Part shown: positions 37,016 to 52,147 of the stretch, in pieces
Numbering within the stretch: position 1 is the stretch's first letter
Layout of the letters: the number at the start of each line of letters is the position of its first letter
NCBI GenBank assembly: GCA_902806595.1
Contig: CADCXC010000019.1
Location: 209,054-273,053, forward strand
Source of the DNA: Pyrenopolyporus hunteri
Taxonomy: Eukaryota; Ascomycota; Sordariomycetes; Xylariales; Hypoxylaceae
DNA: 64,000 nucleotides
Direction: 5' to 3'
Notes under the pieces: generated by a model
Databases searched by the model: none
Told to the model about the DNA's origin: nothing
The model's input: only the letters and a program-made list of their open reading frames with translations
Position numbers and translations under genes: made by a program

Positions 37016-39134
37016 GGCAAATTATTAATTTTTTAATTAAATATTTATAATATTTTATTTATTAATATTTATTTTAATTAACACATAATAAAAAATTACG
37101 ACGTTATAAAAAATAATAAACGTAAATATAATTTTTTATTTCAATTTTTTCAGTAAATATTAAATTCGATTAATTATATTAATAACGATAATAAAATAAA
37201 TAATTTAAGTATTATTATATATTAATTTATATAAAATAATATATTTTAATATTTTAATTTTTTAACGTTTTCTTCGAAATAAAGTTTTATTTTATTAATT
37301 AATAATGTTAAATAATATTTTACTCGAAATTACATTATTTTTATTAAAGTTATATTTTTTAAATTTTATATAATATATAATATATAGGGTAATTTAAATA
37401 TTTTTATTCGAAGTTATATTATTTTTAATTAATATATATTTTAATTTTATATTATATAATACGATATTTTTATTTTGATTTTATTATTTTTTTTAATTAA
37501 TTTATTATATTTTAAATATTATATAAAGTTTTTTTATTTTAATTTATATATATTTTTTTATTTTTATATTTTATTTATTTTATTTTTATATTATTATATT
37601 ATATATATTAATTATATTAATAAATATTTCGTAAATTTAAGTTTTATTTATTTTAAATTTTATATATATTTATTTAATTTAAAAAATTATTTAATTTATT
37701 TATATATATCGTTTATTTTATATTTATGTTATTATATTATATATATTAAATATATTAAAATATACGTAAATATAATACGTATTTTTAAACATTAAAATAA
37801 AATTATAATAAAACGTATCGAATTTATTTTTTATATTTTAATTTTTTTTTATATTTCCTTTTATTTTATTATTTATTTAAATAATTTTTTTATATATAAT
37901 TTAAATAATTAATATTAAAATAAAAAACATTAACTTCGATTTTATAAAATAATTTAATTTATAATTTAATTTTTTTATTATAACGTAATTTATAATTTTA
38001 TTTAATAACGAAATTTTAAAAATAATAAATATCGATTATATAATAAAATTAATAAATTTTAAACGTATTATAATAAATATAAAATAATATAAATATTTTA
38101 TTTATAAATTTATATTAATATACGTAAAGTATTATTAATATTAATACGCGTTTAATTATATAAATGCGCGTTTTAATATATAAATATACGTATTATCGAT
38201 TTTAATACGCGGATAAATATTCGATTCGACGTTTTCGATATTCGTTTAAATTCGATTTAAAATATCGTAAATAATTTTATTTTTTTTTATATTTAATTAT
38301 TTAAATGTTTAAATATTAATTAATATTTTATTATAAAAATATAATATTTTCGCGCGATTTATTAATAATTATATTATAAGTTTAAATGTTAAATTAAAAT
38401 TATTTTAATTTATAAAAATTAATACTTTTATTTATTAATTAAAAATAAATTAATAAATAATTTTCGAGTATTATTTAATAAAAGTTTAATTAATTTAAAT
38501 ATATAATTATATTTACTTTTTAATAATTATCGATTTAAGTCGAATTTTATTAATTTTAAACGTAAATTTTTTTAAAACGGCGTTAATAAAATTATAAAAG
38601 TTTTTATAACAATTAAATTAATAAATATACGTTTATTTTAATTATTAAAAATTATATAAGCGTAAAAAAAATTATTATTACGAGGGTTTTAAAATAAAAT
38701 TATATTAAATAAATAATCGGTTTTATAACGTTATAATAAACGTATATAAAATTTATATTTTTCGAATTACGGTTAAATTTTTTTTTTTTCGTAATATTAA
38801 TATATTTTATTTTTATTTTTATTTAATTTTTAATTTATAGTAAAATATATTTTATAAATGTATAAACTTTTTAAGTTATTTTATAATAATAAATAATTTT
38901 TATCGTAAACGTATTAATTTTTTTATAATTATATTAACGTTTTAATATTACGCGGTAAAATTTAATAAATACGTCGTAATTAATATAAATATAAAAAAGT
39001 ATATTTACGATATAAAATTATTTATTATTATAAAAATATTTATTATAAAATATAAATTTTATATTTTAATATATTTATAATAAATTAATAATGTTAAATA
39101 ATATTTAATAATAATAAAACGTACGATATAATAA

Positions 39135-39260
39135 ATTAAGATTAAATTTTATTAATGTTAAAAAAAAAAAAATTTAAACCGCGATTTTATATAAATACGT
39201 TAAAGCGAAATCGATCGACGTTTCGATATAAATAAATTAAATTAATATTATTACGTTTAA
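39135..39260 (+). repeat. Dispersed AT-block repeat, copy D
   Basis: It contains attaaattttattaatgtta, an A run, then aaaccgcgattttatataaa and a cgacgtttcgat word, in the same order as copy A at 13210-13370. Confidence 0.55.
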
Positions 39261-41269
39261 TATTTATTATTTATTTTATGTAAACGATTATTAAATTACG
39301 ATATTTTTAAAAAATATTAAATTAATATATTAAAATAATTATTTTTTAAAATATTAAAAATTCGCGTATATTTAATAATAAATTTAAGTTTTAATATATT
39401 ATAAATAAAATTTTAATTTAAAATTTATAAATTTAATTATATTATTTTTTTCGTAAATTAAATCGATTATTTAAAACGATTCGATTACGATTTATTTTAT
39501 CGTAAATTTATTTATAAAATTTTAATATAATATTTCCCGTAATATACGATATTTAATCGATGTTATAAATTTTTTTTACGTTTAAAGTTATTTATTAATT
39601 TTTTATACGATTTTTATTTATTTAATTAATCATTAAAATATTTCGAGAAAAATATCGATATATGTTATTATAAAAGTTTATACGTTAATCGCGTTAATAT
39701 AATTTAAATTTTTATATTTAATTTCGAAAGGTAAAAAGTAATATAAAAATTAATTTTTAGTTTATTTATTTTTTTTTATAATAATTTTATTAAAGTTATT
39801 AATTAATATTATTTAAAAAAAACATTATTATTTCGAATTATAAAATATTAAAAATTATAATATTACGATATATAATATTATTTTTATAAAAAAATTAAAT
39901 TTTTAATTACGTTATAAAAAGTTATTTACGTTATTTTTATTATTTAAATATTTTTATTTTTAGAAAATTATATATGTTATTTTTAATTAACGACGCGGTA
40001 AACGTAAAATTATCGATTATATTATTAAATTCCGATGGGTCGATATTTATATAACGATATTATATATTAATAAATAATAAAAAGATAATATCGTATTTAT
40101 TATTAAATTTTAAATAATTAATTTCTTCGATTTTATAATTATTTAAAACGTTAAATCGTTTATTATAAATGTATATTAATGCGGTATTTTTTTACGGTTT
40201 TATATTATAAGGTATTTTAATGCGGATTTTTAATAGTTACGAGTTTTTATTATAATATTTATATTTACGTTTATACGATCGAATGTCCCCGTTTTAAATA
40301 TATTATAATAATAAAAAATATATTTACATTTTATTAATATTTTTAAATAAAAATAAGTCGAGAATTTAAAAAATTAAATAATTGTTTTTATATATTTATA
40401 ATAAAAATCGTCGCGATTAATGGTAAAGTTATTTACGGTAAATTTTAATAATAATTTTAATTTTATAATTTTTTTAAAGCGTATATAATTTTATCGTTAT
40501 TATAATATAATTTTATCGTTTATTTTATACGTAAATTTTTACCGTTATTAAAATTATTTAAATAATCGATATAATAAATTTTCGTAATTTATAATATAAA
40601 TATTTCGAATATTAAATTAAAAAAATAACGGTTATTATTAACGTTATTAATTTATTTACTTCGAAAAAAAAGTTTATATTTTATTATTTTTTATTATTTT
40701 AAATTTTAAATTTAACCGTTAATCGTTATTTACGTCGTTAAAGTTTTAATCGAATGTAAAAATAAAAAAAAGTCGATAAATTAACGAATTAATTAATTTT
40801 AAAATTTATTATAATTAAAAATAATAAAAGGATATTTTTTAATTTATTTTAACTTTTATTATTTATATTAATAAATTTATTATAATAATTTAATTTTAAT
40901 TAATTTTATTAATTATTTATAATAAGTATAATTAATAAAATTATTATTAAAAGTTATTATTATAAATTTAATTTTAATAAATATTTTTAATAACGTGTAA
41001 ATTAAATAATAAAAAATATTTACTTTAATTAATAATGTTAATTATTTTAATTATTTAAATAAACGAATATAATATTAATAAAATTAAAGTTATTTAAATA
41101 TATAAACGGAAATTTTTTAATTAAATATTATATAATTAACGTTATATAATCGTTTAATTTATAAATAATATATTTTTAAATAATTAATTTTTTATTTTTA
41201 ATTTATCATTAAAAAAATTATAAAAATAAATAAAAATTTATTTAAAAATATAAAATATTTATATAATAA

Positions 41270-41520
41270 TAAATATAATAATAAATATAATCGATATAAT
41301 AATAATGAGTGTAATAATAAATATAATAATAGATATAGTAACGGTCGATATAATAAGCGTCGATATAATAATAATTAATATAATAATGGTTGATGTAATA
41401 ATAATTAATATAACGATAATCGATATAACGATAATCGATATAACGATAATCGATATAATGGTAATTAATATAATAATAAATATAATAATCGATATAATTT
41501 AATATAATAATTAATATAAT
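41270..41520 (+). repeat. 15-bp degenerate tandem repeat
   Basis: Units of the type cgatataacgataat recur with a 15-bp period, mixed with aataataattaatat variants. One frame (41305-41502) stays open for 65 codons as repeats of five residues such as IIDIT. This is best explained by a 15-bp period without stops rather than by a protein gene. Confidence 0.7.
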
Positions 41521-44500
41521 AATTAATATATATAATAAAATTATTAAATAAAAAAAATTATAAAAAGTTAAATTATAATATAAATTATAATAAAATTATA
41601 ATTAAAATAATAATTATAAAAATTAAATTTATTTTAAAAATATATTTTAATTTTTAAAATAAAATACGTTAAATTACATTAAAAGTTTAAATTAATTATA
41701 ATTTAAATCGATTTTATTAATCGTTTTCGTTTTTATTAATTATTTTATTTTTTTAATTTTAAATATTAAATTTTTATTTTAAAATAAAAAATAAATTTCG
41801 ATTAAAATTTAAATAGATTTATTAAATAAATAAATATTTATATAAATTTAATTTAAAATTTTATTTATATTTATTTAATCGTAAAATAAAGTTTATATTA
41901 TAATATTATACGATATTTTAACGGCGTTAAATAATTAACGGCGTAATAAAAAAAAAATAGGCGTATAAAAATAATAATAATAATAATAATAACGGTAATA
42001 ATAACGGATAACCGTATTATATTAAAGTCGTATTTTTTTATAAATATTTAAATATTAAAATCGTAAATAAAATTATATATTTATTTAAATATTTAATTTA
42101 ATAAATTCGTATATTTTAAAAAAACGAAGAAAAAAAATTAAAAAAATATAAATATACATTTATAAACATCGATTAAAATAATATATTATAATTATAATTA
42201 TATCGATAAGTTATTTTAATTTAATTTATTTAATTTTAATTTATAAAAGTTTTTTATATATAAGTTTTTATAATATTTAAATTTAAATAATAATACCCGT
42301 CGATAAATATTATATTTATTATTTAATACTTTTAAATAAATTATAAAATTAATTAATTTTAATTTTTTTATAAGTTATTATTAAAACTTTATCGATAATT
42401 AATTAAAATAACGGTTTATAAATTTAATAAATTTAATTAATAATTACGTAATTTTATATTTTTAATAAACGTATTATATTATCGTAAAAAATGTATAAGT
42501 AAAAGTATAAAAGATTTATTAATAAGTATTTTATTAAAACGGTTACAGTTACGAAAATTTAAACGGTAATAAAATTTATATCGATGTCGATAAATAAATG
42601 CGATTTTCGTTAATTAACGATAATTTAATACGAGGATTTAATTTTTAATATAATAAACGATTTTAAATTTTACGAAAAATTATTAAATCGTTTTTTATCG
42701 ACGGTAATTATAATATTTCGTATAAATTTTCGATTTTTATTTAAAAACGATACGTTCGATTTTTCGTTTAAATAATTTATTTAACGGTAATTTAATAATT
42801 ATAAAATACGGGGATTTTTTTAATCGATATAATATTAATTATTATAAGTAAAATTTTATCGAAATTTATAATTTATTTCGTTTATTATATTAATATAATT
42901 ATTTCGTTTTATTTTAATTTTTTAAATTTTACGATAAAAAAAAATTACTTTTTCGATAACGATTATAATATTTAAAAGTCGTTATTATCGAATGTAAAAT
43001 CGATAAAACCCGCGTCGATAAAATATTAATACGTATAATAAATTTGATTATTTTTTATTAAATATTAACGATTTTTTTTTTAATTTTTAAAAATTAATTA
43101 ATTTTATCGTTTTATTATATATTTAGAAATAAATTTAAAACGGTTTTTTATTTTAACTTAAAAAGTCGTTTTTATAATTTATAAACGGCGATAACGAGTA
43201 AAATACGAATCGAAATTTAATTATAGTAACGGAAATTTTAAATTATTAAAGAATAAATTATCGTTTAAATTTTCGTTTTAAGTTACGGTTTTTTACGTAA
43301 ATATAAACGAATAAAAGGAAATAATAAATCGTTAATATTATATTTTTAAAAAGGGGTTTTATATAATTTCGATATATAATTATATAAATTGTAAATAATA
43401 TATATATAATAACGTTTTTAAATTTTTTAAAAGTTCGTTTTTAAATTTAATAAATAATTTATTTTTATTTTTTATAATTTTTAATTATAATAAAATAATT
43501 TTATTAAATACGATAAAATTATTTTCGAAATAAATTTTATATTTTTAATTTATTTATAAAGTTTTTATTTATTAAAGTTAAATTTATAAATTATATTATT
43601 TATAATTAATCGTATAAAAGCGAAAAAACTTAAAATAAAAAATTATAATATTCGTTTATTTTATATCGATATATATTAATGTAATATTAAATAAAGTTTT
43701 AATAAATATATAAATTTTATTACGTAAGTTAAAATAAGCGTTATTTTTTTTCGATATTATTAATGTAATATTAATAAAAAATAATTTAATTTATAATTTA
43801 ATTATTATATTATTTCGTTTAAAATAAATTTTTTATTTATTTTATAACGAACGTTTTTATATATTATTATACTTTTTAATATATTTATAATAATTATTTC
43901 GATATTAAATAAAAAAGTTATTTAATGTAATTAAATTATATTTAATTTTTTATCCGTAATAAAATTAATTTAAGGTTATATATAATAAAATTTAATATTA
44001 AATTTAAGTCGGTATATGTAAATAATAATAAAATTTAAATTTAAAAAGTAATAAATTAATAAAAAAGTAACGGATTTAAATTTAACAATTCGAAAAAATT
44101 TAATAATTTTTAAATTTTTTACATTTTTTTATTTGTTAATAATAAGTTAATAAAAAAAGAAAAAGTAAATAAAATATTATTAATAATTATTATTAAAAAA
44201 TCGAATAATTTTTATAAAATAAGTTTTTTTATTATATATTTTTAATAATATTTATTTTATATTTTTTTATATATATTAAATTAATTATTATTAAAGTATA
44301 GATAATATTTATTAATTTAATAATTATATTAAAATTTAAAAATATCGAATGTTAAATAAATTAATTTACGATATTAATTATTATTTAAATATTTAAATAC
44401 GTTATATAAATTATTTTAATATTAAATACGATATTATCGTAAAATAAAACGGTAAATAATTTCGTTTCTTTAGTTTTTTTTTAAATTAATTATTATTATA

Positions 44501-47500
44501 TATAATAACGGTTATTTCGAACGTTTCGACATTTTAATTAAATATAAAGTTTATTTATTATTATCGAAAATTTTACGGTATTACGTAACGTTTTTAAAAA
44601 TTAAATAAAGTTATTATTAATAATTAAAATTTTATTTAATTATTAATAATTAAATTTAATTATTAATATTAATATAAAATATTAATTCGAAATTGAAATA
44701 TTTATTAAAGAAGTTTTATTATATATTAAAAAAAATATTAAATTTTGTTAATAAAAGTTAAAAAACTTTATTATATATTTTATTACGTATTAATAAAATG
44801 TTTTGTTAATAATTTTTAATAATTATTTTTAATTGTAAATAAAAGTATTTTTTTATTATATATTTAAATTAATAATTTATAAAAAGTTAAATATTTTAAA
44901 TTTATTTATTTTAATTAATATATATTAAAGGTATTTTTTTTTATAAAAGTAAGTAATTTAATTTTTAATAATAATTTTAATTTATATTTTAAAATATTTA
45001 ATTATCGATATATAAATTAAAATAATTTAATTTTAAATTTTTAAATTAAAATTACGTTAAAATCTTATAATAAATTTAAATAATATTTATAAAAAATATT
45101 TTTTTTATATTATATATAATTTTATTATTACGAGTTTAAGTGAATATAATTTCGTAAACGAATAATTTATAAATAGTTTATATAATCGATTATTAAATTT
45201 TTTTAATTTTTTATCGATATAAATTATATTATTTTATATTATTTATATTAATTAATATTATAGGAGGTTTTATATTTTAATTTATAATTTTTTATTATAA
45301 TTATTTTTTTATTTATTTTTATTTTTTTCGATGGTTATATATTTAGGTTAATAAAATTAATATATTACGATTTAAGGTAAATTTAAAATTATATAAAAAT
45401 TTAATCGTTAATTAATATTTAAATAATAAAATTTTATAAATATAAATTTTTTATAATTTGAAACGAATATAATTTTAAAGTTAATTATTAAATATTTTAA
45501 CGATATTTATTTAAATGAAATATTTATTAAAAAGAATATAATATCGATAATATTAAAATAAAAATATTTCGATTTTTAAATAAGATTATTATATTTTCGA
45601 ATTATTAAATATTTAAAGAAAAACGATTTAAAATTAACGTATCGTTATGATTTTTCGAACGAAGGTTATAATAATAGGGGTATTTTTATTACGAATAAAT
45701 TATTTATATTAAAATTTATAAAATATATACGTAAGTTTATATATTATTAAAATATACGATAAGGAAATTTTAAATTATTTATAACGTATTTAAAGTGTTA
45801 AAATTAATTTATCGTTTTAATTTAAATTTACTTTAAAAATATAATTCGAAAATTAACGATTTAAACGAATAATAATATATTAAGGATCGATTATACGAGT
45901 TTTTTAATTATTAATAAATATCGAATTTATTTGAAAATTTAAATAGAAATTAAATTTAAAGTTATTCGAAAATATTTAAAGTTAAATATTATTTGTAATT
46001 TAATTTATAATATTTATAAAAAATAATATTAAAAATCGTATAATAATATTTCGAAAAAAACGATTTAAAAACGGCGAAAAAAACGAATATTTACGGTTTA
46101 AGTTTTAATTATATATAATTTATAAATGGATATTAAAAGTTTTATTTCGTTAAATTTAAAATTTATATTAATATTAATATATATTTTCGTATAATATTAT
46201 AATATAACGTTAATAAATTTATTTTTTATTCGTAAATATATTAAATTAATATTTTTTTTATAATTAAGTTAAAGTTTCGATTATAATTAATTCGAATGAA
46301 TTACGACGTTAAAATATTTTTATAATATTTATATAGTTTATATTAATTATATATAATAAATTAAAAATAGTTATAATTAATTTAAATAAAAATAAAACGA
46401 TTTAATAATAAAGTTATTAAATCTTTAAGTTTTATAAATAAAGTTTTAATAAATAAAATAAGAAAATTAAATAATAGTAAATATAATTATTTAAAAGTAT
46501 AATAAAGTGTTAAATTATAAATTTTTATAAAATATTTTAATAATTTTAATATAAAAATTAATTTAATATTTATATATATTTTAAATTTTTATAAATAATA
46601 ATATATTTAATTACGATAATACCGTTAATTAAATAACGTTTTATATTATTTACGGCGATATTTTAAAACGAAAATATATTAAATTTATCGAATAATAAAA
46701 TAATTATCGTATTATATTTACATCGAAAAAAAATTATCGAAAAATTAATTACGTTTATTATATATAATTTAATGTAAATAGCGATGTAATTAATTTTATT
46801 ATAAATATAATTAATGAAACGGATTTCGATTTAATACGATTAATATAAAAATTATAAAAATCGTTAAAAAAATATAATTTCGATAATTTTTTAACTTTAA
46901 AAACGTAATAATTTTATAACGAATAATTTATATGATATTTTTTAAGTTTTATTTAATATAATTTATTAAATTTATATAAAAAATTATTATATTTTAAAAT
47001 TATTTAAAATATTATATTATTAAAAGTAAATAATTATTATTAATATTAAACGAAATATTTCGTAAAAAAGTTTAATATTAAAGTAAATTAAACGAAATTA
47101 AATATAATTCGAATTAATTATAATAAAATATTAACGAATTAAAAGTTATTTAACGAAAAGTATAATTATATAGGGACGAATACGTTTATAATTTAAAATA
47201 AATATATATAATATTTAAAATAATCGACTTTTATTAAGATTTTTTTATTAAATTATTAATATTTATAAGTAATTATTATTTTATTTTACTTTAATTTAAT
47301 AAAAGAAATAAGGGATAAATGAATTATAATTTATAAATGTTTTTTGTTATTAATTGTTTAATTTTATTAAATAATTACGGTTTTTAAGTCGTGGTTTTAT
47401 ATATATAATAAGCGGCGAAATCGTTTTATATTTTATTATCGATTAATAAATAATGTTAAACGATCGTATAATATCGTAATAAATATTTATAATAAATCGT

Positions 47501-47654
47501 AAAATTAATTAAATAATATTTAATATATAAATTATTTTTAAAAGTTATTTAAAAGTAAATTATTATAAAATATTATTTAATATTAAAATTATTTATAAAA
47601 ATAAAAATAAATGGGGTAAAATTTAAATATATTATATATATTTATTAATATAGT

Positions 47655-47815
47655 ACGTAATATTAAAGGTTAAAATAAAATTTTATTAATATTATAAAAA
47701 GAAAAAAAAAAAAGAAAAAAATATATAAAAACGTTAATAATAGTAAAATCGTTCGAAATTTTAATGTCGATTATTTAATAAAGATAAGTTATCGTATCGA
47801 ATTATAATATATATT
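47655..47815 (+). repeat. Dispersed AT-block repeat, copy E
   Basis: The order gtaatattaaa, ttaaaataaaattttatta, atattataaaaagaaaaaaa, tcgttcgaaattttaatgtc, gattatttaataaa matches copy A, although the cgcgatttt word is not preserved. It keeps more G than the other copies. Confidence 0.55.
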
Positions 47816-50800
47816 AAAAATTATTATAATTATCGTTATTATATTTATTTTTTATTAATATTATATTAATATTATTTTATATATTTAAAAATAATTTATT
47901 TCGAATTTATATTATAAACGTTTAATTTAATGTTATTTTATTATTTATATTATTATATATATTATTATTTAAAAGTGTTATTAATCGATTTAAATAATTA
48001 AGACATTTTATTTTTAATTATAAAACGATTTTTTTAAATTTATTATCGTTATTATTAAATAAATTATTATTTTATTATTTTAATATATTATAATTTTTTA
48101 TTAACGAAATAATATTAATATAATTTATTTTTATAATCGTTAAAATTATTATCGTTATTATTATCGTAAGTTTAAAAGTGAAAATATTTATTTAAAATAA
48201 ATAATTTATTTTTAAATAATTAAAATATTTACGAAACGAACGATATTATTATATTTTTAAAAGATATCGTAATATTATTATTAATAATATTTTAAAACGA
48301 AAAATAAATCGATTTGTTTAAAGTTTCGAAAAATCGCGTAATTATATTATCGAAGATTATTTATATAAATCGAATAAATAAATATTTAAGATTTATTTTA
48401 TAAAATTAATAAAATTTTTATTATAAAATAAGTTTTTATTTATATAACGATCGAAGCAGTAAAATATATAAAAAATTAATACGTAATTATTATTTTTAAT
48501 TTAAATATCGATATAAGTTTTTTCGATTAAATATTTTATAAATGTCGATATATAAAAAAAGGTGTTTTAATATTATTTATAAATAAAAAGGTTTTTAATC
48601 GTAAATATTTATTTTATTATAAAAAATTAAAATTTTATTTTTAAAAATTATATAAATTTATTTATAATTGTAATATAATTATGTAATTTGATAATATTTA
48701 TTATAAAATATCGTATATTTTCGTTTTTAATTTTTAAATATTTAATTTTATTATTAAAAACGTATAAAATATCGAAATTATATTAAAATAAAAATAAATT
48801 ATTATAAAAATAATTAATAATTGAAATTAAAATTATAAAATAAAGTATTTAATAATTAATTAATATTAAATCGAATAATTTAATTATAATATATTTATAA
48901 AATTTTCGAAAAGTCGAAAAATATAAAATTAATATTTTTATTACGTAAAATATTATTAATTAATTGTATAAATTATAAATTATTAAATTAATTAAAAGGA
49001 TTAAAATAAAATAATTTACGTCGTTTTTAATAATTTAAACGTTATTAATTAAAATATAATAAACGTAATAATTTAAATTATAATCGATATTATTATTATT
49101 TAACGAAAAATTTTAAAAATAATTAATATATTTTAAAATAATCGAAATAATAAATAAAAACGAATATTATTTTAAATGATTTAAATTATATAAACGATCG
49201 AATTATTAAAGTTAACGGAGTTTAAAATTTTATATTAATATACGAAAAAAAAAATATTTACGTAAATAATGTGTAAAAACGTTATTTAAATATTTAACGA
49301 GTTAATATCGGGACGTAAATTATATATATTTTTTCGTAAGTTATTTACGAGTTACGTATTTATATTTTTTTTATATATTTATGTTATGTAAATCGCGAAT
49401 ATTAAATAACGTTTTTATTTTCGTATTTTTAATTTTATTTTTTTATTAATAACGTCGAATTATAATAAAAAGTTAATATTATAAATTATTAAATTTTTTT
49501 CGTTAAATTCGAAAATTTCGTATATTTTTAATATAGTATTTCGATATTTTAAATTATTTAAAATTTTATTATATAAAAGTAACGAATATTTTTTTCGAAT
49601 TTTCGATATTTATTATTTAAGATATTTTATTAATTTTTATTTATTATTTAATTTATACGTATTTAATAATAAAAGATTATATTATATAATAATATATTAC
49701 GTATATTATATCGTTATTAAAAATGTTTAATATAAAAATAAAAAAAATAATTACGAAAATAAAAACGATAATAATTTTTTTTTCGACGTTTATATTATTT
49801 AATTATAGTTTTATATAAAAATATTTAACGATAATATTTTTTAATTTTAAATAATAATAAACGATATTATTTTTATATATTTAAGTGATTAAATAATAAA
49901 TTATATTTTTATAAATTATAATATAATTAAAATTAATTAATTTTATTTATAAATTAAAAATATTTTATCGTTTTAAATTTCGAAAAATAAATATTTTTAA
50001 AGGTAAAATAAAATTTATTTTACGATTATAGCGTACGTTACGAATCGAAATATTTTATCGATTAAATATAAATAATTATTTTATTTCGAATATTGTTTTT
50101 ATATTTAATTACGTTATAAATAATTAAAAATTTTTATTTATATTTTTAATTATTATTTTAATTTATAAAACTTATATTAAATTTTATCGTATTATTAAAA
50201 ATATAATTAAGTTTAATTACGTTTATATAATTTTATTTAATATTAAAAAGTAGTTTATGGTAAATAATATATAGAAATATATAAAAACGTAGTTATAATC
50301 GAAAAAATAACATTTTATACGAAATTTATAATTTTATTTTATTTTATTACGATATTTATCGATTTTTTAATTATAATAATTTATTTTTAATTTTAAAATC
50401 GAAATTTAAAACGAAAAATATATTTAAATTACGAATATATATATTACGTTATTTCGATAAAGTATATAATATTACTTTTATAAATAATAAATTAATATAA
50501 TAATATATATTATTTTTTTTAATATATTTTTATAAAGTATTTTTTATTCGATTTATTTAATTTTTATTTTTCGATATTATATTATTATTTTTCGTAACGT
50601 TAAAATGTTAAATTTTTTATTTTTTATCGAAATTTATCGATAAATATAAACAAGGTTTTATATAAAAAATGTAAAAATAAATTTTTAAATTACGAATCGA
50701 ATTTTTATTACGTTATAAAGTAGTGGAAAACGTTTTCGAATTATATTCGAAAAAATATTAATTACGAAAATTTAAATTATATAAAATAAATTAATAATAA

Positions 50801-51560
50801 CGTATGTTTTGTTAATTTATTTAATATTAAATTTTACGAATTTTATTAAAATAATTTATATAATTTATATATTTTAAAAATAATACGAAAATATTTTAAT
50901 TAATTTATTATTTAAATGATTTTGATTCGTATAATATATTAATTAATTAAACGACGATATTAACGAAAATATTCGAAAAAATTTAAAATTAAAATTATTT
51001 TTATTTATTTTTAATATAAAAATAACGATTAAAATATTATAAAATAAAAAATTACGAAAGTAAATATTCGTAGGATTAATTTAAGTTTTAATGTTTTTTA
51101 TATCGAAGATAAATTTTATTTTTATAACGGAAATAAATTTATTTTTAAATATAATAATTAAAGTAATTAAGTGAAAAATAATTAATAAATTTATTTCGTA
51201 AATTTATTAATTTATTTTAATTAATTTTATTTTTAAATATTTTTTATTTTTTAATTACGAATATTTATATTTTTTTTTATAATTTTATATTTATTTTTAA
51301 TTAAAATATATATTTTATTTTTAAATATATATATAAATATAAAATATAACGTATAATATAAAAATTATTTTATATTTAATTTTTATTATTATATTATTTT
51401 ATAAATTATTTATCGTCGTAAAAATTTATATATATATAATTATATATTTAATAAATTTAAAATTATTTATTTTAATTAATAATAAATCGTTTAATTAAAT
51501 TTATTAATTTATTAATTTATTATAATAATTTTATTATAAAATAATATATTAAATGTCTTA

Positions 51561-52147
51561 AAATGCCTTGTAATTATAGTGAATTTAGCGTTTAAAAATA
51601 TAATATAACGTATAGTACGGGCCTACTATGTAATTAGACTATGAGACCATGAGTTTTAGCGGTTTAACGGTTTAGGTCAAATGGCCCACCGTCGGTATCG
51701 TATCGAAGTACCTAGCCCTTTCATAATCGACCGCTACCGCCACTAGGAAGAACCTATTATTGCTACCCACTACCGCTACCTGCCGCTACCTGCTACCACC
51801 TGCTACTACCTGCCACTACCTGCTACTGCATGCCCTAACATCTCATAACTTTCCACTCGCTAGTGTCTACCATCAAACTTCACGAGGCTCACCTTGCGTA
51901 TATTAGGATATTTTGCACTGGGCTAAAGGGAGAAAAGACGAGAAAGAGGGGAGGAAAGAAGAAAGAAAAAGAAGAAAGATACAAACATTCATTCGATCAA
52001 GCATTCGCTCTCCTATTTAATCCCCGTCGTCCGTGACCGAGACACGGACAGAACCCCTCCTTTGGACGGGACGCCCAGGTGGGAACGGAGAGGTCATGAG
52101 AGAGTGCGGCGTTTGACTTCATTTCACTTGGTGAAGCAGCCACCAGT
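51561..52147. other. Border region and upstream region of the HECT ligase gene
   Basis: Composition returns to normal between about 51550 and 51650. A 10-bp tandem repeat with the core ctacctg lies at 51760-51835, and a purine-rich stretch at 51930-51985. The rest is likely the promoter of the following gene. Confidence 0.55.
51760..51835. repeat. 10-bp tandem repeat with CTACCTGC core
   Basis: About seven units such as ccgctacctg, ctaccacctg, ctactacctg and ccactacctg follow each other with a 10-bp period. Confidence 0.8.

Larger units (their letters stand above)
37020..51560. other. Large AT-rich, RIP-type block with G-biased residue
   Basis: About 14.5 kb with no credible gene. As in the first block, CpG is retained while CpA/TpG is nearly gone. 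Here lone G (in aagt, taag, aagg) clearly outnumber lone C on the + strand, the opposite of 1800-2500 in the first block. Stops are dense in all frames. Copies of the dispersed repeat occur at 39135-39260 and 47655-47815, and a 15-bp tandem repeat near 41300-41500. Likely decayed transposons; the original orientation of the dominant element may explain the strand bias. Confidence 0.9.

Noticed and set aside
37475..37795. 106-codon frame rich in Ile, Tyr, Phe and Leu
   Set aside because: Composition is what random AT-rich DNA gives; no conserved motif, no start context, and it lies in a RIP-type block.
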